Shown: positions 22,401 through 33,700 of the stretch, in pieces
Layout of the letters: every line of letters begins with the position of its first letter
Numbering within the stretch: the stretch's first letter is position 1
Origin: Asterias rubens
Taxonomy: Eukaryota; Echinodermata; Asteroidea; Forcipulatida; Asteriidae
Assembly: GCF_902459465.1 (NCBI RefSeq)
Contig: NC_047062.1
Coordinates: forward strand, 16,375,994 to 16,439,993
Length of the DNA: 64,000 nucleotides
Reading direction: 5' to 3'
The notes under the pieces: model-generated
The model's database searches: none
Seen by the model: the letters and a program-made list of their open reading frames with translations, nothing else
What the model was told of the DNA's origin: nothing
Position numbers and translations under genes: made by a program

Positions 22401-23995
22401 ACAATGAGTGTTACACAATGAGTGTCACACAATGAGTGTTACACAATGAGTGTTACACAAGGGAATGTCAGTGCATGTTAATGTTCAAGTATTCCCAGAG
22501 TACTTCACAAAAGTGTGTTTACTTGATTTCTGGTCGTGTGTCCAAAACAATTATGTGTGAAGATTCCGCATACACTTCATCTGATCTTGACTGGTTAATG
22601 CAATGTTGGTTTCTTTTTGTTTGTTTTTATAATTCTAGGAGTTTGTGAGAAGAGTTCCCTCGGACCCACTTGCATTAGAGCTTGTGCGTCTCCAGCAGCT
22701 GGCAGTCAAATCAAAGAAGAAAAAGAAACACAACGAAAGAATCCATGCATTCACCAATACACTATTCAATATGTTGGACTATCCGTACTGGTATAAGAAG
22801 CTAAAACCCTGGAAGATTCTTTCAAAACACCTTACAAAGGTATTTCGGAGGTGAGAAATATATTTACAAATGATAATAAACTACAAGATTTTAGGGTGCT
22901 GTTGGAACCCCGCCATACAAAGTAGCATGTAAAGATGTCTCATGACTGGGATTTACAGAGATATATTGTGTTTTATCCACTTGTTTTTTGTTAGTTTGCC
23001 GATCTCTCCTTAATGTGTTCTTAATTACATTCCCTGAATAATTTGATAATCTAAGTATCTTGTAATGTTTGCTCTCTTAATTGATTTGGAATATTATGGT
23101 TGATCATAGATAGATAAGCGCTTTACAATTTTGTTATTACTTGGAGTAAGCATAGAGTAAGTGGAGTAAGAAGGTTGTGGTTTGGTGATGGTTCAATGAT
23201 TTTTATTTTGCTGTTTCTCTCTGGATCTTTTAGACAGGATACTGTCGCTATCAAAGCAGCTCAGGATTGTTGGAGCATGAGAAACTGGTGGCCATCTTAC
23301 CACTTTGATGTCAAGTCAGCTCAAGGTCTACTCAAGAGTAATAAGAAAGTGGTCTTGCAGAAAGCTTTGGTTGCTATTTTCCTTCACACCCCAGGTTAGT
23401 CAATGACTTTGTGATCAATGTAATGATGTGTTCCAATCGGCGGGTACAGCTACGACTAAGGCCAGATGTCTGTGTCATCGTGCATTGAAGTATACAACAT
23501 CCTCAGCAACACCCTTAGCAATGGTCATAGCCGTAGCTGTAGCCACCAATGACTATGCCATCAGAACTGGAGTCAAGGATGTGCAAGGATGATCTGCAAC
23601 GACACACGCACAAACACACTCTACACTCTTGATCACTCATTGGCAGGTTGAAAGATACTTGTCAATTTAATTTTCTCTACGTTTTTGCGGCTGCTCGATC
23701 TATGGTAGCATCAGTTTCCAGGGATTCGCGTTAAACAAAAACAATTTTTATATTTACTTTGTTTTCGCACACAAAACTCTGACAAGACATAAAAAACAAA
23801 TTTCTGACACCAAATGTTTGTCAGTATGACCAAATTGACCCAAAGTAAACAATTTATTTGTATCAATTCTTTTCCACAGAATCACAGTTTGTTCACATTG
23901 TGAAGAAGCACTTCATGAAGAAAGACGAGACGAAATACATCAAGCTCCTAGAGGATGCAGCTGAGTTATTTGAAGAATATGACTTGGTATCATAG
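16444..23995 (+). CDS. TAF1A: TAF1A, SL1/TIF-IB subunit A (RNA polymerase I factor)
   Basis: Twelve exons: 16444-16497, 16978-17028, 17100-17268, 17932-18095, 18635-18699, 19035-19137, 19577-19739, 21056-21153, 21599-21751, 22639-22850, 23234-23394, 23880-23995 (stop TAG). All phases agree, giving about 502 aa against 450 in human. The N-terminus (1-95) is acidic and low-complexity, ending EEEKEEEHLPGL. The helical body shows the family marks: a C-rich helix CLRECLLTHRWNEA, ILYSHP, GVWDIF, a helix pair around VLEKYC and NPNAFRYLYRFLKR, then RNWWPSYHF near residue 416. SL1 recruits Pol I to ribosomal DNA promoters in the nucleolus. The second and third exons are tandem copies. Donors at 17269 (GTGATT) and 19740 (GTCCGT) are weak and rest on phase agreement. 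Ordinary splice motifs support the others. Confidence 0.9.
16922..17165 (+). repeat. 122-bp tandem duplication of intron end plus exon in TAF1A
   Basis: Copy 1 is 16922-17043 and copy 2 is 17044-17165. I count three differences in 122 positions (in the pyrimidine region and at GGAGAAAC versus GGAAAAAC). Each copy contains the intron 3' end (TTTCCCCTGTCTAG), 51 nt of exon and GTGAGTGATGCCGAC. Confidence 0.95.
18780..19000. repeat. SINE-like fragments, tRNA-derived head on minus strand
   Basis: On the minus strand, GCAAGATAGCTCAGTTGGTG is a typical A-box region of a tRNA-derived SINE and GGTTGCAATTTCAAATCCG is its degraded B box. To the right, GTTCAACCCAAACTTTGTT to an oligo-A run resembles the SINE tail in the opposite orientation, so two insertions or an inversion are likely. 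Confidence 0.5.
19830..20100 (+). mobile_element. Repeat with tRNA-like core and inverted terminal repeats
   Basis: The left end TTTGGTTTTTACCCATACAC and the right end GTGTATGGGTAAAAACCAAA are inverted repeats, extending inward to GTTAGCACTGTA / TACAGTGCTAAC, about 40 bp. The core at about 19934-20005 has a D-arm GTCTAGTTGGTAAGAC and a T-arm GTGGGTTCGAATCCCAC, both perfectly paired and matching Pol III A and B boxes. Other copies are at 42124-42415 and 53705-53975. Confidence 0.75.
20411..20570 (+). repeat. tRNA-derived SINE
   Basis: The head AGATAGCTTAGTTGATAGAG (A-box type) is followed by GGTTGCAGGTTTCAGTCCC (B-box type), then a tail with GGTCAACCCAAAATTATTAT and CCAGTCAGTTCCCTTGTTG. It ends in an A-rich stretch. 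Confidence 0.6.
20582..20969. mobile_element. Family A TTAA MITE, full length
   Basis: TTAA at both ends; terminal inverted repeats of about 28 bp (AGGCAGTGGACACTATTGG). Near the middle is a palindrome of TTTCGAGACCTCAAGTTCTA type. It is a complete 388-bp copy in a TAF1A intron. Confidence 0.85.
21906..22459 (+). repeat. 14-bp minisatellite, about 39 copies
   Basis: The unit is ACAATGAGTGTTAC. Most copies are identical; a cluster near 22327-22400 carries GC in place of AC (TGTTGCACAA) and one copy reads GTCACACAA. It lies in the TAF1A intron between exons 21599-21751 and 22639-22850. The flanks contain one diverged starter unit (GTTGCACAATG at 21905). Confidence 0.95.
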
Positions 23996-24640
23996 AAGGG
24001 GCTGAGGGAATGTTCATTATTCCGAACGGATTCCTCACAAGAAAACTCAGGAGTTGTAAAAAATCTCAGGATTTTCGTCACAGCAATAATGACTGGTTAG
24101 CTTGTGTATGTCACGATGCAATTAACACTCCTACTGGTTGGACCATTTCATGTAATCCACTGTGGTTTTAAATAATGAACTCTGCCAGCCTACACTGGTG
24201 ACCATTCAATATCATCCACTGTCCACTGTGGTTTTGAATGATTGACAAACTATGCCAGCCTGCAATATGGTATCGTGAAGTGAATGCAACTCAACCCTCC
24301 TACTGTCTGACCATTCAATATCATCCAGTTGTTCACTGTGGTTTTGAAGGATAAACTACACAGTCAATCTTCCTACTGTCTGACCATTCAACATCATCCA
24401 GTTGTTCACTGTGGTTTTGAAGGATAAACTACACAGTCAACCCTCCTACTGTCTGACCATTCAACATCATCCAGTTGTTCACTGTGGTTTTGAAGGATAA
24501 ACTACACAGTCAATCCTCCTACTGTCTGACCATTCAATATCATCCACTGTGGTTTTGAATAATAGATAAACTATGCCAGTCTGTAATATGATAATGTGAA
24601 GTGATTGTTTCTCCAAAATAAATTATGTATAATGTATTTC
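23996..24640 (+). other. TAF1A 3' UTR with tandem repeats
   Basis: After the stop, non-coding sequence runs to a likely poly(A) signal AATAAA at 24617-24622. Between about 24110 and 24560 repeats of a roughly 66-bp unit appear (CTACTGTCTGACCATTCAAC, CATCCAGTTGTTCACTGTGG, AGGATAAACTACACAGTCAA). The inner three copies are nearly identical and the outer ones are diverged. Confidence 0.7.
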
Positions 24641-27563
24641 AAGGATGCTGCTGCGATATATATGGTATTATAAATAAATCAAGTTTAATTTTCAAATATA
24701 TTGTTCTACATAAACTTGTGTTATTTTTCATTTGGAGGTTCCAGCTTTGGTTCCAGTCATTGAAACAGTTGGTAGCCAGTTTGTGATTCATGGTGCGTGA
24801 CTTATGGATAGAGAAATCCCGGTGCTTCAAAGGGAATCTTTGTTCACTTTGCTTTGTCAAGTCAGGGTTTCCCTTTGCCAATGATAAAATAATAATAATA
24901 CGCCATGTCTGCCAATGATGACACTCCTGGCGCAAAAAAACAAGAACTATGCTAATACACATAGACAAGCAATAATTCGAAGGCTATGGTTTCCGAAATT
25001 GATCTGATTTGGGATCTGTTTTGAATTGGGAACATGTACTGTATAGTTTTCCGAGTTGAAGTGGGACACTACTCTCAAAGAAAATTGATTGTGACAAATC
25101 CCACAAAAACAGAGAGGTGCCCTCGCTTGGGAGAAAAGACGGTGGTGCCCTTTTAAAAATGAAGCATAAGGCCTGATCCTGTGTCATGCCACTGCCTGCA
25201 ACATAATAGCCTGCGACAAATCCCATAAAATATCCTGTTGGGTTGGAAGGAAAACAATTTATCTGGTTGAATTCGTTGCCATCCACAAGGTAAAGAAACT
25301 CATTGGAGACAACTTGTTATTTCTTGCAAACATGACTTCTTTATTTCCATATGTACATCTTTATTTTATGACAATACTTTACCATGATAATTTATCTACA
25401 TCTCAAAATGCTCTACTGTGAATACACAAAGCATTATAAAAAATATCTACCAGCGTGTTTTTTTTTGCAGCTTAATGCTTGGTGACAAAAACAACATCTA
25501 TCATTAAAAGGTCGGTTAATTTAAACTAATTGAATGTTTTTTACCATTACGGATTCTTGTAGTTGAAAACCACAGCTAAAATGTTGTAAAAAAATGAATA
25601 CATCTTTTGTATACAACATTCCAAAATTTACAAATAAATTAGGGCATTAGACTAGATACACTCTTACAAATGGATTTCCATACAAAAATAGTTAATATTC
25701 ATAACACACTTACGATTAAATTAATTTTCAAATAACCACCATTCATTACTATTTCAAACAATTTTGTTTGCCCCCAAACTTGATATTTCTGTACTTTGGC
25801 AAGGAATATATATCTTTTTCTTTTATTTTAAGAAAGGAGCAGCGTGCGAATGAATATTACATCAAACTTGTTGAATTGAAAAAACAAAATTCACAGAAAA
25901 CAAAGTCAAGCGTTTTGAGTAGTTATTTTTGGAAATCCTTCCACGCTCACAGAAACTTTTTCTCCACAGTGGGTAAATAGATGTTGTATCATAAAAACAT
26001 GTGATTAAAAACCTTTTTTTTATGAATTAAAATTAATTTTAATGATCTTGAATGTTAAAATGTAGCACAGTTGAGATTACTAGTTGAATTATAACTAGTA
26101 AAGACAACTAGTTGAATTACAACTAGTTAAGATAAATATTTCAATGATTAGATGACTAGTTGAATGACCAGAAAGCTTAAGTTGAATGACCACGAAGCTT
26201 GTTGAATGATTAGCTAGTTAATGATGCCCCAGTGTTGTCCCCACAAGTACTTTCAGAAAAGTATTTGGCAGGACTTGGACCCCACAACTCCACATTCAAC
26301 ATTTTTTCCAAACAAGAGTTTAAGAAAAATGTGAAGAACTGAAACATGTTAAGATAAGTAAAATACACTCTATACAGAATTAGCTGCTCAACATGAATGA
26401 ATGAAATCACTGCATCCAAGGGGAGAGGAAAATATTAAGTAAAATATAAATTACAAATAACTTGAGTTTTTAATATGGTTAAAATACCCTATATACAAAT
26501 CAAAATCAGTTAATATTTCAAAACTTCAAAATGAAAACATAGCATTTTACAGCACAGCTCTAAGGTGAAATTAAAAACCGGTTCACAAAGGAAACGAAAG
26601 ACTATTAACTGAAAAGGAGTTCTCTACAAAAATGCCGTGTATGAATTAGCGGCTCTGGCTTTTACTAAGGGCAGCCTTGGCTTCTGTGCTTGTTGAAGTG
26701 GTGTTTCAGCCACAGCCGTAGTCGCTTAATTAAGAGACAGCCTGAAACAAATATTTTCTGCAACCTTTTCTGTTTACCAAAAATTAAGGGTGTGAGCGTG
26801 ACACTTTTAATCACATGATTTCTGCACATGATTTAGACGCTTAAGATAAAATATCAGCTATTCTCAGAAAAATTTCTGCAATATCTCTACATAAAAAACT
26901 AGTTGTTGATCTGATTTGTAAAATATTGATTTGATTCTACTTTTGAAATCTGAAATACAAAAAATAATTTTGTACCACTTTGTGCGCAACTACAATAACT
27001 TAATATTGAGTCACATTCTCTCACAGACGGAGAGTTGTATTAAAAGACCTTACCTGACTGATGGTAAATAAACAGGAAGGTAAAAAGAAATTATAATTTT
27101 GTCTGAGAATATTCTTAGATTTGTCTTTTCGTTTTACTGGATCCATAACCAATCAGACAACATGATGATTTATACAAAACGGTGGGTCGTCGGAAGTGAA
27201 CATGCTAAGATAAAAAGATGGCTAAATCTCTAAGCACTAACCCAGTACCAGCAAGTTTTAGATTCTGAATACCAGTGCGCATGCCATGTTATGTAAATTA
27301 TCCATAACTGGTTCCCTGTTAGGTGTAGCTCGGCAAACAAATTTCACATGAAATATTTCCAGGGCAGGGCCAACGTCATGATAATGTCTGATACTTCCAA
27401 TCCAATGAATCCCCATGACTCCAAAACAATAACACCTCACTCAGTTGTCTAAGTTTTTTGTACTCTTAAAAACACTTTAATGAATTGCACAAGAACATCC
27501 ACTCATTCCGATTCCTGCAAGCCGACCCACCAATCAGATGGGTCCTAGAAGCCGACCCATCAA
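24641..27563. other. Convergent 3' region between TAF1A and SYNE1, mostly SYNE1 3' UTR
   Basis: The SYNE1 transcript (minus) would run leftwards from the stop at 27564. AATAAA-type signals for it appear as TTTATT at 25340-25345 and 25360-25365, suggesting a 3' UTR of about 2.2 kb. 25085-25190 holds a dispersed GGTGCCC repeat. 26080-26220 has five or so degenerate copies of ACTAGTTGAAT(G/T)A. No further gene is seen. Confidence 0.5.
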
Positions 27564-27573
27564 TCAGATGGGT
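27514..27573 (-). repeat. 30-bp tandem duplication spanning the SYNE1 stop codon
   Basis: Units 27514-27543 and 27544-27573 differ at three positions. The unit contains the small inverted pair ACCCAT ... ATGGGT. The right unit includes the last codons and TGA of SYNE1; the left unit lies in the 3' UTR. Confidence 0.9.
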
Positions 27574-27780
27574 GGAGGGCCGTTGGTGAAGCGTAACATT
27601 GGCTGTAGTGACCGTGCGAAGTTATTGGTCAGTGTACAGCTGTAGTCCTCTTCCGTCATCGGAACGAGACAAGCCACACCCAACAGAAGTAGCATGAGGA
27701 GATGGAGAGGTAATGCTGCCCTCAATGCTCTAGATATGAATGGTGAGCGACGACGACCGACAGGGGCACCAGCAACAGCA
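27564..27780 (-). CDS. SYNE1: SYNE1 last exon: transmembrane segment and KASH tail
   Basis: This exon encodes 72 residues. [20 protein letters not shown] is the membrane helix preceded by a basic stretch GRRRSP. The lumenal tail follows: [19 protein letters not shown] and then [10 protein letters not shown] and stop. The Cys (24th residue from the end) is the conserved one that can form a disulfide with SUN proteins. The terminal PPP plus one residue is the SUN-pocket motif; here the last residue is Ile, against Leu or Thr in the vertebrate paralogues I recall. Confidence 0.95.
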
Positions 27781-30700
27781 CTGTAAAAAGAAGACAAAGT
27801 ATATCAAATGAATGTAAAATGTCGCTCTTACTAGATTATTGTATGAGCAGTTATTAACTATAATTTATCACTGTGTGCATTTCATCACTATATGTATCAT
27901 GTAATAATTTACGATTAGGGCCCAATTTTATAGAGCTGCCACAAAAAGTCCCTAAGCGCAATAATATCTTTGGTAAACAGCCAAAACACATGTCATGAGT
28001 AACTGATATCTTGCTTATTTTGTTCAGCAGAAAATTTTATATTTATTTTGTGGTAGCACCATGTGTACATCTACTTGCTAGGTAGATTATGTTGTTTTGA
28101 GAACTTGTCTTTCTAAATATTCTACTGCCAGAGTAGATTTTTCAGAATTTGACCGACTTCTTAAATTCAAAAATCTACTCCGTGTTGGTAAAGAAGTCTT
28201 CCGAATTCCCAAAATTCTACTCCGCGGTTGTAGAATATAATATTATAGCAAGCCAAGTTCTCAAAAGAACATTATCTACCCAGCAAGTAGATACACACAT
28301 GGTGTTACCCCAGACCAAATACATTGATACCTCATCATGCAATGCCCCTCGAATCCCATAAAGCAGAAATGTGTTAATCAATATTTTCTGCTTAAGCATC
28401 TCTATGAAATAGGGTCCTGGATGTGATATCAAGCAATAATAACTTACACAACAGGAGCTCCGTCCGTCTCATCTCTAGGTATCGTATTGGTTGCAGCGTC
28501 ACTGAAATGTCTCATGGTGTATATAGGTGTACTCGAACGGAGCATTGGTGTACTACCAAACTCCCCCATCATATCACCCATGGCTTGAAGAGGGAAGGCT
28601 GCCCTCTGTGGGCTGATGCTTTGATCTTCAGGCTGTTATATCGAAAGCAAAACAAATTCATATCATAAGTAACTGTAGATGAGTGGAAATTTATTCGTTC
28701 ATAAATAGTGACAAATGATTTATTCAAATAAAAAAGCTCATCCTAGGTTATTTTAACAATAATAATAATACTAACAATAATAGTAATAATAATACTAATA
28801 AAAATAATAATAACTAGATCTTATAAAGCGCATTTCACACAAACATGTGCCTTACGTTTTAGAATAATTGTAATTGTACACTAAGCCTACCACTAAAATA
28901 TAGCTTCATGAATGAAAAACAGGTCCGGGGCCAAATAGAGCTGCTGTTAAAAACACAAAAGGTATAGCTCAGCACAAAACAAATTATGCTTACAAAAACG
29001 ACTGATATCCTGAAATTATTGAGCAAAATTTGGAACTGGGCCCTAGAGGTTTGGACTTGACAAGCCAAATGAACAAACTTATCAGTAAACCATACTTAAG
29101 GATGATTTACAAATGGAAATACCACACAAACATGTTCAACAGTTTACAAAAATTGTGCCACTAGCACAAGCAGTACCCAACCATATTCAGAAGTAAAATG
29201 TGAAACACTGATATGGTGAACAAAGTCTAGACAAATCACTCTTGATTCAGTTGTAAAAAAAATAGTTAGCACAGAATTAACATGTTTATACTGTCAACCA
29301 CAAGTATACACAAGAATGGAAATTAGTTGCGGCTTCAATTTATATATTAGATAGGTGGGTATAAACAAAAATATACTTCAGTAAATTGGAGAACATTTAA
29401 TGTGTAAAATGTCAAGCACTTATATGGTCAAAGATTTCTAGACAGGCAACTCTTAAAGGCAGTGGACACTATTGGTAATTACTCAAAATAATTATTAGCA
29501 TAAAACCTTTCTTGATGTCTCAAAAATCAACCATCTAAACGCACACAAATTTGTGTGACAAGGGTGCTTTTTTCTTTCATTATTATCTCGCAACTTCAAT
29601 GACCGATTGAGCTTAAATTTTCACAGGTTAGTTATTTTATGCATATGTTGAGATACACCAACTGTGAAGGCTAGTCTTTGACAATTACCAAAAGTGTCCA
29701 CTGCCTTTAATTCACATGTAAAAATAATTAGCACAGAAATTAACACAGTTACTGCCATCCACAAGTATACACAGGTGTATACCCAAAGTTGTAGCTACAA
29801 TTTAGAAACAAAAAAGGCTGATGTGAACAAACACCCTCTTTCAGTAAATGTGAGTGCATTGAATAGGAGTATGAAACTGACTTTTTGGAAAAGTCAATAA
29901 CTATGTACCGACCTTATCAATTTCAAACTGTGTGGGGTCAATGGTGGTCTCTAACAGCTCAAGGTTTTCCTCACATCGTCTTAGCAGTGCTGTGATCTTT
30001 CTTGAAATTAGATGAAGTTTATCTCGAGTGGCTTGACAATCCTCGGACTCTACGTCTACAAGGAGTTGATCAGCGGTCTCTTTCAGGGCTGACACTTTGG
30101 GCTGGGAAGACGCAAGCTCACGCTTGAATTTCTGAGAATGATGAAGAATAAATCCAAACAAAAGTTTAAACAACAGTAACAAACAAATGTTTAGACAGTT
30201 TAAAAGCTTTGAAATTGGGCCCCAGTTAGCAGAAAGTAAACAACGGTTACATAAAAACTCACCATGAAAACCCTGTATTGATGATGTAATCTATTCTCAT
30301 CCGCGCTGAGATCTACCGACTCATTCTCATCCATGGTTGCCTCGATACCATCCAGCCATACCATCAGATCAGCCGTGGTTTGATGAAACTCTTCACACTG
30401 CATGATCGCTAACTGTAACTCTTTCTGCCAGTCAGCCGCTCTGCTGCATACGTGATCCCAGCGTAGGTTCATATTGCTGAGCTCATCGCGGAGTGCTTGA
30501 GTGTGACGACTGTCTGGTCTTAGGAACTGTTGACTGCATAGGTTGATAGAGAGAGCGATGGCCTTGCGTGCGTTCAGGCCTAGAATGAACTCCTGAATAT
30601 ACAAACAATTTAAAAGATGTGATAAAAAGTGTAACCCAGTACATCAATCAGAAAGGTAAATCATTATTGCCCAAAAAAGAGAAAACTACCTTGCACACAA

Positions 30701-33700
30701 ATATGAACAGTGCTTTTCAGATTCTATGGCACAAACCACTGAAGAAAAATTGAGAAAACCAGCTGATATATGCATGCCTGGTAAATACTTTGATGTAATA
30801 TTTTATAATAAGACCTCCTTCATAATTAGGAATTTCCCTTTGTTCTTTGAACATACTGCTGTTCTTTGCATGAACACCCTAAAATCTAACCAAAGTGAAG
30901 AATACAGTGAACCCCCTGCGTATCACGCCGGGAATTTAAACGGCGCCTTCACTGAATTCAGTGAAAAAAACCTCTTTTGGTCATGTCTACAAAGGCTTCT
31001 ACTTGTTTGACCTCAGCAATGATGGCATCTGCAAAGGGAAAAAACACACACAAGTACTATACATACCCTGTGTCTTCTAATCATTCCTTCCAGATCTCCA
31101 GCGGGTGCATTAGCCTCCTGTGTACCTAGTAGAACCTCAGCTTCATCAAGCCAAGTGTTTAGATTGTTCAGGTCTAGTCTGAATTGATGCCATTGTTTGT
31201 AGTTCTGGTTGAGATGTGCATCTTTCTCCATGATGTCACCCTGGAGTACCTCCCAGCGATTCAAGAGAGCTGGTAATCAGAGAGAGATGGAAATCATTAC
31301 TGGTTATTTAAAGACACTGGACGGTATTGGTAATTGTCAAAGACCGGTCTTCTCACTTGGTGTATCTCAACAAATGAATATAATAACAAACCTGTGAGAA
31401 TTTGAACTCAATTGGTCGCCGAAGTTGCGAGATAATAATGAAAGAAAAAAGCACCCTTGTCACACAAAGTTGTGTGCTTTTATATGGTTGATTTTGAGAC
31501 CTCAAATTCTAAATCTGAGGTTTGCATAAAGTTTCTCGGGTGGAAAGATGTTATAACTTTCTTTAAAAAGTTCCATGTTATGTATATTGTTTTCAATTTC
31601 ACACTCCTTTGCTTCAGGGAAAACATCTGTTGAGTGATATATAAATTTATAGGTTGGACACTTTTTGAAAGTGTCATGACAAAGGGCGGGAAATCAACGC
31701 AAGTATTTCTTCTTTTCTTTTTGTTACAAGAGACAAACACTCTAGATCAAATGTCTGCCAATAAATTGTACTTAAAATAATTACACACTGCTAATAATGG
31801 TATCTTGAAATAAGAAAAAAATCATTTTTTCAAGAAAAACCTTACTGTATCACTCCCGAGAAAATGTTTCTTTTTAGATTATTGGGAGTGACACAATAAA
31901 AGTGTTCTTGAAATAATAATGTATCTTATTTTAAGAATACCATTTTTAGCAGTGCATACAGATCCATGTTTTTATATCCACAAAGTTGTTTTCCAAATTT
32001 CAATATCACTGTCCAATACATTTTACCTTTTAAGGTAGTTTCCTTAAAAGTCTTTTTACTTGACCTTATAACATTGATAGAAAGAGTAATTTACCTGCAA
32101 TTTGTTGAGTAAGTACTGGATCCTCTTGGGGCATTCTGATTGCAAGTCTCTTCAAAACGTCCACACTGAGCCGGCAATCCTCAACCAGCGAATCCTGAAT
32201 CAATAAAAAGTAAATTCCCATCATCATCTGGTCATCAAGCGAACTTGAACTATACAAAATATTCTCTATAAAATGAATTCTTTGTTGTTATTCAAGGATC
32301 AGGCCTGATACTTCCTCTTTGGAAGGGCAAGGCAATCTTAGTAAAAGGACTGATACTTCCTCTTTGGAAGGGCAAGGCAATCTTAGTCAAAGGCCTAATA
32401 CTTCCTCTTTGGAAGGGCAAGGCAATCTTAGTAAAAGGCCCCTCTATGAGGGTAATGTCAATTTCTACTGGACTGTATCAATACGTAAGTACCAAGGCAA
32501 TTACAGGGAGCATGAAGGCAATCTGTTCCTTTGCCACAAGTATCAAGACTATCTTTTCCAATAAAGGTTATCTTCCAGTCATAGGTGCCTAGAGAAGAGG
32601 GATAAGTATAACAAAATTGTGCTTAGACTAAGGTTACCAGCCAAAATACCATGTCATCTGTACAATTTGTGACTCATCATGCTCATTTTTGATTAGCAGA
32701 CAATTGCTTGGCAATACTTTTTGCTTAAGCAACTTAATGAAATTGGCCAAAGGGCTGTTGTTGTTTTTTTTCGAGTAAGGGGAAGGTAGCAATGATTCAC
32801 CATCCAAGACCAGCCCTTCCCTGATGTCTCCCAAAAAAATATTTAAAAAATCTGTAACTCACATATCCTTCTTTCTCTTCCTCAATCTCTGGTCCTGTCG
32901 GTGTCCGACACCTGACAGCATTCTCAGTGGCCTCTACTTTCATCATACAATCCTCAAGAGCTTGCTGCACATGTTGATTCTCCACCTTAAACCGCCCCGC
33001 CTCCTCCCCCGCCGGTGGCTCAGCATACTGCTGGGTATTGTTAGATACATACATGTCCCAGTCAAGGGATACCGCACTGGCTGGGGTGATTCTGCCTGAG
33101 GCATAGTTCTCATGAGCTGGCGACGGGGATAATGATCTAGAGGTGTCTCGCGATCTCCCTGATGAGTTTGGTTCCCTCCGACTGGCACGGCTGGATCGAG
33201 AGTGGCCAGAGAGGGCGCTGTTGTTGCTTGCGAGGGATCGGTGGGAGCTCAGGTGGGATGGGGAGTCTCGGTCGGGACTGATATCTCTTGAACTGAGGTC
33301 TTCGCTGTCTTCTTCAGACCCCGTGCTTGCCGTGTCATATTGCTGCTTCAGAATGAGAAATATAAATCCGTCAAAATAACCGTTTCTGGCAAGACCTCTT
33401 TATAGTATTTAGAAAATAAAAAACTAACATTTTGAACCAAATGTTCAAGAAAACAGTTAGAAAGAGGAGTACTACTTGAAAAGGAAAGCACGTACTTTCA
33501 CTACTTCTCTATATTCATAAAACTAAACAATTTAAACAAAAACAAAAATAACAGCTAAAAAACATTCCTTTAACAATATTTTCAACATGATTACCATCGC
33601 AGCTGGAAAATGTTCCAGTCAATGGAACAAACAGTGGTCTGTCTCAAGTTTCAAGCAAGAAACAGTCAAAACATTTCAATCTGTAGTAACGTTTACATTA

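Noticed and set aside
21906-22459. CRISPR-like array
   Set aside because: Units are contiguous 14-mers without spacers, in an animal intron; it is a minisatellite.
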